Shown here piece by piece: positions 59,719 through 64,000 of a stretch of 64,000 nt of DNA. This stretch comes from Williamsia herbipolensis (GTDB lineage: Bacteria > Actinomycetota > Actinomycetes > Mycobacteriales > Mycobacteriaceae). Each line of letters opens with the position of its first letter. The stretch's first letter is position 1. Under the pieces are notes generated by a model, which was not told the origin of the DNA, did no database searches, and saw only the letters and a program-made list of their open reading frames with translations. The DNA lies in the NCBI RefSeq assembly GCF_000964005.1, contig NZ_JXYP01000006.1, positions 1 to 64,000 on the forward strand. The letters are read 5' to 3'. The position numbers and the translations under genes were made by a program.

Positions 59719-60480
59719 TCAGATGGGGAGTTTGCGGAAGATCGGCCGCGGGATGTGGCGCAGGACGATCATCACGTAGCGGAACGGCGGCGGCGCCCAC
59801 ACGATCTCCTTGCCCTTGTCGGCGGCGCGTACCGCCAGGCGGCCCACGTCCTCCTTGTTCACCGTCATCGGGGCTTCCTTGACGTGCGCCGAGAGACGTG
59901 TGCGAACCATGCCGGGTCGGATGACCAGCACGCGGACGTTGAACTCGCGCAACGCCTCCCCGAGTCCGAGGAAGAATCCGTCGAGCCCGGCCTTGGTGGA
60001 GCCGTAGACGAAGTTGCTGCGGCGCACGCGCTCACCGGCGACCGAGCTCATGGCGATGATCTGGCCGTGCCCCTGCGCGCGCAGGCGCTCGCCGAGCAGG
60101 ACACCCACCGACACCGCGGCGGTGTAGTTGATGTCGGCGGTGAAGACGGCCTTGCGCTGGTCCTGCCAGACCTCCTCGTCGACCCCCTGGACACCGAACG
60201 CCACGATCGCGACGTCGACATCGCCACCGGCGAAGGCCTTCTCGACCACCTCGGGGTGCGTGTCGGGCTTGAGTGCGTCGAAGTCGATGCGCTCGACCGA
60301 CGTGGCGCCGGCGGCGGTCATCGTCTCGATCGCCGCGTCGCCGGCCGGGTCACCGGGCACCGTCGCGAGGATCACGCGCATCGGCCCCTTCTTCAGGTAC
60401 TCGGCGCAGATCGCCAGGCCGATCTCGGAACTGCCACCGAACAGCAGCAGGGTCTTCGGCACGCCGACGGCGTTGATCAT
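59719..60480 (-). CDS. dprE2: Decaprenylphospho-beta-D-ribofuranose 2-epimerase, reductase subunit DprE2
   Basis: A 253-residue short-chain dehydrogenase that uses NADH to reduce the 2-keto intermediate made by DprE1, giving decaprenyl-phosphoryl-arabinose. Cofactor motif [11 protein letters not shown] near residue 15; active-site MSSVAGE and YGSTKAG (Tyr, Lys) near 140-160. Length equals Rv3791 (254). ATG has GAAGGA upstream. It lies 42 bp after dprE1 and 7 bp before aftA. Confidence 0.95.
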   Translation of the reverse strand: MINAVGVPKTLLLFGGSSEIGLAICAEYLKKGPMRVILATVPGDPAGDAAIETMTAAGATSVERIDFDALKPDTHPEVVEKAFAGGDVDVAIVAFGVQGVDEEVWQDQRKAVFTADINYTAAVSVGVLLGERLRAQGHGQIIAMSSVAGERVRRSNFVYGSTKAGLDGFFLGLGEALREFNVRVLVIRPGMVRTRLSAHVKEAPMTVNKEDVGRLAVRAADKGKEIVWAPPPFRYVMIVLRHIPRPIFRKLPI

Positions 60481-60522
60481 GGAGAGTTCCTTCGTTGTGG
60501 CGTACGGGTACGGGGGAGTGGC

Positions 60523-61938
60523 TCAGGCCAGTTCGAGGCGCCGGGCCATGTCGGAGACGAAGACGCCGTGCGGGTCGATCCGCCTGCGGGTGGCGATCCA
60601 CTCGTCGATCCGCGGGTACATCGCGTGGAACGTCTCCGCGGTGGTGCGGGAGTCCTTGGCCGAGTACAGACGGCCACCCATCGACAGCACCCGTCGGTCG
60701 AGCTCGGTGACGAACTCGTGCAGGCCCTTCTTGATGGGGAAGTCGACGCAGATGTTCCACCCCTCCATCGGGAAACTCAGCGGCGCGCGGTTGCCCTCAC
60801 CGAAGAGCTTGAACACGTTGAGGAAGCTCACGTGTCCCGAGGCCTGGATGTCGATGATGATCTGCTTGAACTCCTCGACCGCCTCCACCGGGACGATGAA
60901 CTGGTACTGCAGGAAGCCTTTCGAGCCGTAGGCGCGGTTCCAGTCACCGAACAGATCCAGCGGGTGATAGAACTTCGTCAGGTTCTGGATCTTGCCGGTG
61001 TAGTTGCCGCCCATGCGGTAGTACGCCTCGCCGACGATCGCGAAGTCGAGCTTGTTCGCCAGACCGTTGGGGAAGATGTCGGGGAATTTGATGAGCGTCT
61101 TGCCGGTGAACGCCAACGGGTTCCGGGCCAGATCATCGGGCAACTGGTCGAGGCGTGCGAGCGATCCGCGGGAGAAGGTGCCGCGGCCCAGCTTCGGTGG
61201 CTTGCTGATCGCGTCGAACCAGCCCGAGCTGTAGGTGTAGTTGTGTTCGCTGCCGTCGGTGTGGAGTGCGATCGTCTCGTCGAGGGTGTGGGTGACGGCG
61301 CCGTCGGCGATGAAGTACGCCGTCTCGGTGCGCGTCATCGCGATCTTCGCGCGCAGGATGAGTCCGGTGAGCCCGATGCCGCCCACGGTCGCCCAGAAGA
61401 TCGAGGCGTCGGGGTCGTCGCTGGTGCCCTCGGGCGTGATGGTGAGGACGCGGCCGTCGGCGACGAGCAGCGTGATCTCGGTGACGTGGTTGCCGAAGCT
61501 GCCCGCGCTGTGGTGGTTCTTGCCGTGGATGTCGTGAGCGATGGCCCCGCCGATGGTGACCTGTCGCGTACCCGGCAGCACCGGGATCCACAGGCCGTAG
61601 GGGAGCGCCACCTTCATGAGGGTGTCGAGATCGACGCCCGCGTCGACGTCGGCGATCGCCGTCTCGTCGCTGATCGAGTGGATCCGCTTGAGCCGGGTCA
61701 TGTCGATGGTGAGGCCGCCGACGTTCTGCGCCGACTCGTTGTACGAGCGGCCCAGGCCGCGGGCGATGACGCCGCGACGCAGGTACGAGGGCTTGTCGGC
61801 TTTGCTGTCGGCGACCCGCGCGACGGCATCGGCGATGACCTCGACATCCGGCGTCGACAGCACCCGGCCGTCGATCGGCGTGGTGCGACTCCAGCCCACG
61901 AGTCGACGGGTTTCGATGGGCAGATCGGTGGTAGACAT
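60523..61938 (-). CDS. dprE1: Decaprenylphospho-beta-D-ribofuranose 2-oxidase DprE1
   Basis: A 471-residue FAD enzyme of the VAO family that oxidises the 2-OH of decaprenyl-phosphoryl-ribose. FAD-binding stretches [13 protein letters not shown] near 60 and [22 protein letters not shown] near 120-140 are clear. The residue targeted by benzothiazinones in M. tuberculosis (Cys387) corresponds to Cys397 in [10 protein letters not shown] and is conserved. C-terminal [17 protein letters not shown] is a family block. ATG with no ribosome-binding site; TAGGCT lies 8 nt upstream, so a leaderless message is likely. First gene of dprE1-dprE2-aftA-MBL. Confidence 0.97.
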   Translation of the reverse strand: MSTTDLPIETRRLVGWSRTTPIDGRVLSTPDVEVIADAVARVADSKADKPSYLRRGVIARGLGRSYNESAQNVGGLTIDMTRLKRIHSISDETAIADVDAGVDLDTLMKVALPYGLWIPVLPGTRQVTIGGAIAHDIHGKNHHSAGSFGNHVTEITLLVADGRVLTITPEGTSDDPDASIFWATVGGIGLTGLILRAKIAMTRTETAYFIADGAVTHTLDETIALHTDGSEHNYTYSSGWFDAISKPPKLGRGTFSRGSLARLDQLPDDLARNPLAFTGKTLIKFPDIFPNGLANKLDFAIVGEAYYRMGGNYTGKIQNLTKFYHPLDLFGDWNRAYGSKGFLQYQFIVPVEAVEEFKQIIIDIQASGHVSFLNVFKLFGEGNRAPLSFPMEGWNICVDFPIKKGLHEFVTELDRRVLSMGGRLYSAKDSRTTAETFHAMYPRIDEWIATRRRIDPHGVFVSDMARRLELA

Positions 61939-61946
61939 CGGTCGAC

Positions 61947-61952
61947 AGCCTA
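61947..61952 (-). promoter_or_regulatory. -10 box TAGGCT, likely leaderless start of dprE1
   Basis: On the minus strand TAGGCT ends 8 nt before the dprE1 ATG. No Shine-Dalgarno sequence and no -35 hexamer at standard spacing. Predicted promoter of the dprE1-aftA operon. Confidence 0.5.
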
Positions 61953-62016
61953 CTGCGTGGTCATGACGCCTCCGGCGTGGTCGACCATCTCATCCGGGTG
62001 ACCGCACCCACCCTCC

Positions 62017-62580
62017 CTATCGCGCGACGGCCCAGGCCCGGGTGGTCGCCAGGGTCCGGTCGAGGGTGTCGTCGTCGATGAACCCCTGCGTGCGGGCCGA
62101 GAACAGACCGTTGATCGCGGCCCAGCTCGCGATGGTGCGGTCGAGGTCGTCGTGCTCGCCCACCGCCCGGACGAGCATCGCCGCGATGCGCATCCGGATG
62201 GCCGAGCGCGCCTCGTCGAACTTGGCGTCGGGTTCGAGGGCGTCGGTGAGGGCGATCAGCCGGAACGCCAGCTGGTCGTCGTCGCGGTGGAACCGCACGT
62301 AGGCGTCGAACACGGCGCCCGCCCGCTCGGCCAGGGTCGAGGCGGCGACGGCCTCGTCGAGGATGTGTTCGTTGGCCGCGACCGCCTGATCGGCGAGCGC
62401 GAGGTAGATGTCCTGCTTGCCGCCGGGGAAGTTCGCGTAGATGGAGCTGACCGCGACGTCGGCCGCGGCCGCGATCTCGGTGATCGTGGCCGCCTGGTAG
62501 CCGCGTTCCTCGAACAGCGTGCGCGCGGCGGTGCACACCGCGGTGATGGTGCGACGTCGTCGTCGGTCGAGATCGGCCAT
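62017..62580 (-). CDS. TetR-family transcriptional regulator
   Basis: A 187-residue repressor-type protein. The helix-turn-helix lies at residues about 10-55 (TITEIAAAADVAVSSIYANFPGGKQDIYLAL), followed by a ligand-binding helical domain. The ATG at 62580 is preferred over one 12 codons upstream because the longer form would put an inverted-repeat operator candidate inside its coding region. It is divergent from the SDR gene, 74 bp away, the usual layout when a TetR protein controls its neighbour. Effector unknown. Confidence 0.85.
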   Translation of the reverse strand: MADLDRRRRRTITAVCTAARTLFEERGYQAATITEIAAAADVAVSSIYANFPGGKQDIYLALADQAVAANEHILDEAVAASTLAERAGAVFDAYVRFHRDDDQLAFRLIALTDALEPDAKFDEARSAIRMRIAAMLVRAVGEHDDLDRTIASWAAINGLFSARTQGFIDDDTLDRTLATTRAWAVAR

Positions 62581-62599
62581 GGGTGGAACCGTAACGCCA

Positions 62600-62613
62600 T
62601 TCCGATAACGGAA
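62600..62613. promoter_or_regulatory. Inverted-repeat operator candidate for the TetR regulator
   Basis: TTCCG-ATAA-CGGAA is a perfect five-base inverted repeat with a four-base centre, midway between the divergent TetR and SDR starts. A further GAAC-ATC-GTTC repeat overlaps its right edge (62611-62621). Location and symmetry suggest autoregulation and control of the SDR gene. Confidence 0.45.
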
Positions 62614-62654
62614 CATCGTTCTCTGTGGGATCGATCACCTGCTAGAAAGCTCTC

Positions 62655-63452
62655 ATGGCCCCGAAAAGCGTGTTCATCACCGGCGCTGCTGCCGGCATCG
62701 GTCGTAAGACGGCCCTGTCCTTCGCCCGCAAGGGCTACATCGTCGGTGCGTACGACATCGACGAGGCGGGGCTCAAGACCCTGTCCGACGAGATCGAGGA
62801 TCTGGGTGCGACCCCGGTCATCGGCCACCTCGACGTCACCGACGCCGAAGAGTTCGCCGAGCGGCTCGCCGAGTTCACCTCGAAGACCGGCGGCAAGCTC
62901 GACGTGATGCTCAACAACGCGGGCATCCTCATCGCCGGCCGCTTCGAGCAGCTCAAGGTCTCCACGCTGCACAAGGAGATCGACATCAACACCAAGGGCG
63001 TGGTCAACGGCCTGCACGCGGCGTTCCCGTACCTCAAGGCCACCAAGCGGTCGGTCGCGATCAACCTCGCGTCGGCGTCGGCGATCTACGGTCAGGCCGA
63101 GCTGGCCAACTACAGCGCGACCAAGCACTTCGTCCGCGCGATCACCGAGGCCCTCGACATCGAGTGGTCGAGCTACGGCATCCGCGTCGTCGCCATCTGG
63201 CCGCTCTACGTGCAGACGGCGATGACCGCCAACATCAAGACCGGCACCACCGATTCCCTGGGCATCAAGCTCGGGCCCCAGGACGTCGCTGACCGCATCA
63301 TCGCCGCGGCCGAGCCCAACCTGTTCAGCAAGCTGATCCACCAGGTGCACTACAACGTCGGGACACAGACCCGCTTGATGGCCGCCGGCTCGCGCTTCTC
63401 GCCGGTGTACCTCACGCGTCTGGTCAACAAGCGCCTCGCCGGGAGTCACTGA
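62655..63452 (+). CDS. Short-chain dehydrogenase/reductase
   Basis: A 265-residue SDR of the classical type. Cofactor motif TGAAAGIG at residues 10-17, NNAG near 90, and active-site Ser in LASASAIYG, Tyr and Lys in YSATKHF near 155. D-x-D after the first beta strand (YDIDEAG) indicates NAD preference. Substrate unknown. Likely controlled by the divergent TetR regulator. Followed by a strong terminator. Confidence 0.88.
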   Translation: MAPKSVFITGAAAGIGRKTALSFARKGYIVGAYDIDEAGLKTLSDEIEDLGATPVIGHLDVTDAEEFAERLAEFTSKTGGKLDVMLNNAGILIAGRFEQLKVSTLHKEIDINTKGVVNGLHAAFPYLKATKRSVAINLASASAIYGQAELANYSATKHFVRAITEALDIEWSSYGIRVVAIWPLYVQTAMTANIKTGTTDSLGIKLGPQDVADRIIAAAEPNLFSKLIHQVHYNVGTQTRLMAAGSRFSPVYLTRLVNKRLAGSH

Positions 63453-63491
63453 CACCCGCCGTCTCCCTCGCCAGACGACTGAGATCTACCT

Positions 63492-63546
63492 CTGAGCGGA
63501 TCGGCATCGCCCTGTGCGGCATGCCGGTCCGCTCAGCGGCTTTTTT
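63492..63546 (+). terminator. Rho-independent terminator after the SDR gene
   Basis: CTGAGCGG and CCGCTCAG form the outer stem (63492-63499 with 63529-63536), extended inward by a near-perfect CGGCAT/ATGCCG pairing, giving about 16 bp. A six-T run follows at 63541-63546. This is the clearest terminator in the window. Confidence 0.8.
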
Positions 63547-63554
63547 GGTCACTG

Positions 63555-64000
63555 TCAGAACAGGGTCACCGGTTCGGCGATCTCGGCGGGACGGTGATTG
63601 GCCGACGCACGGCCGCTGGTCTGCGCCTCGCGTGCGGCGACACCGGCGAGTTGATCGGCCATCTCGTTGAACTCGTTGCCCATGTGGCCGCGCACCCAGC
63701 GGAAGCGCACCGGGCCGGTACGGCCGGTGATCGCGGCGTCGATGGCCTGCACGAGGTCGAGGTTGCGCACCGGCGAGCCCGAGGCGGTCCGCCATCCCTT
63801 GCGCTTCCAGCCGGGGAGCCACTCCGACGAGCATTTGATGCCGTACTGCGAATCCGACTCCACCATCAGCGGTTCCGGACCGGGATGCGCGGTGATGGCC
63901 TCGAGGATCGCGTGCAGTTCGGCGGTCTGATTCGTGCCCGACGGCGCCCCGCCGCTGGCCGTGGGACCGGTGTGGTCGACCCAGGCCCACCCGATGGCTC
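63555..64000 (-). CDS. Ribonuclease HI, C-terminal part (5' end beyond the window)
   Basis: The visible ~148 codons read AIGWAWVDHTG, then TAELHAI with the catalytic Glu, VESDSQYGIK with a catalytic Asp, WVRGHMGNEFNEMAD with the conserved His and last Asp. These are RNase HI hallmarks, cleaving RNA in RNA-DNA hybrids. The N-terminal strand with the first catalytic Asp is outside the window. Convergent with the SDR gene, sharing the terminator region. The tail after the last Asp is Ala/Thr-rich and longer than in E. coli RNase HI. Confidence 0.88.
   Translation of the reverse strand, partial: AIGWAWVDHTGPTASGGAPSGTNQTAELHAILEAITAHPGPEPLMVESDSQYGIKCSSEWLPGWKRKGWRTASGSPVRNLDLVQAIDAAITGRTGPVRFRWVRGHMGNEFNEMADQLAGVAAREAQTSGRASANHRPAEIAEPVTLF

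Noticed and set aside
59551-62001. 816-codon plus-strand frame opposite aftA, dprE2 and dprE1
   Set aside because: It spans three real genes on the other strand and has no domain.

Overview
The window comes from a high-GC, mycolic-acid-containing actinomycete of the order Mycobacteriales. It carries nearly the whole arabinogalactan/mycolate assembly locus: glf, glfT2, a decaprenyl-phosphoribose phosphatase, ubiA, aftB, two mycolyltransferases, fadD32, pks13, accD4, three emb arabinosyltransferases, aftA, dprE2 and dprE1. Gene order resembles the M. tuberculosis Rv3790-Rv3818 region. Three emb paralogues argue against Corynebacterium, which normally has one. LGFP-repeat mycolyltransferases and LGFP-repeat wall enzymes fit Gordonia or a close relative, but the genus is an inference and cannot be settled from this sequence. 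I see no rRNA, tRNA, CRISPR array, transposase or integrase.

Layout. (1) 1-2.2 kb: ferrous-iron uptake genes feoB (cut by the window edge) and feoA on the minus strand. Each is preceded by a DtxR/IdeR-like box, and an oppositely oriented secreted phosphoesterase gene separates them. (2) 2.3-9.3 kb: a lipoprotein; a thioesterase coupled to a metallo-beta-lactamase/Rieske fusion; two sister PlsC-type acyltransferases with a GGDEF cyclase gene between them; a HAD phosphatase; a small secreted protein. (3) 9.3-13.4 kb: divergent wall-enzyme genes, a PGRP amidase and a SpoIID-domain protein, both with LGFP modules. (4) 13.5-20.1 kb: overlapping operon glf-glfT2-PAP2-ubiA-aftB, building galactan and the arabinose donor. 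(5) 20.4-35.3 kb: mycolyltransferase, terminator, LGFP-mycolyltransferase, small lipoprotein, Rv3802-like lipase, LLM oxidoreductase, then fadD32-pks13-accD4 for mycolic acid condensation.

(6) 35.5-42.4 kb: an accessory stretch with three glycosyltransferases, an ABC exporter, a proline/alanine-rich anchored protein and a CtaG-like membrane protein. (7) 42.5-52.7 kb: embC-embA-embB on the minus strand. (8) 52.8-57.0 kb: four plus-strand genes (aroQ, an AUR1-like PAP2 protein, an unassigned polytopic membrane protein, a PF10118-type hydrolase) separate the emb genes from the aft/dpr operon. (9) 57.0-61.9 kb: dprE1-dprE2-aftA-MBL hydrolase on the minus strand. (10) 62.0-64.0 kb: TetR regulator with a divergent SDR gene, a terminator and a partial RNase HI gene.

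How the genes work together. UbiA, the PAP2 phosphatase and DprE1/DprE2 make decaprenyl-phosphoryl-arabinose. Glf and GlfT2 make and polymerise galactofuranose. AftA, the Emb proteins and AftB build and cap arabinan. FadD32, Pks13 and AccD4 make mycolates, which the mycolyltransferases attach to the wall. Points of most interest are the four-gene cassette that splits emb from aftA, an MBL hydrolase translationally coupled to aftA, LGFP modules shared by three neighbouring secreted enzymes, and a recurring TANNNT box placed 6-8 nt before start codons that suggests leaderless transcripts.
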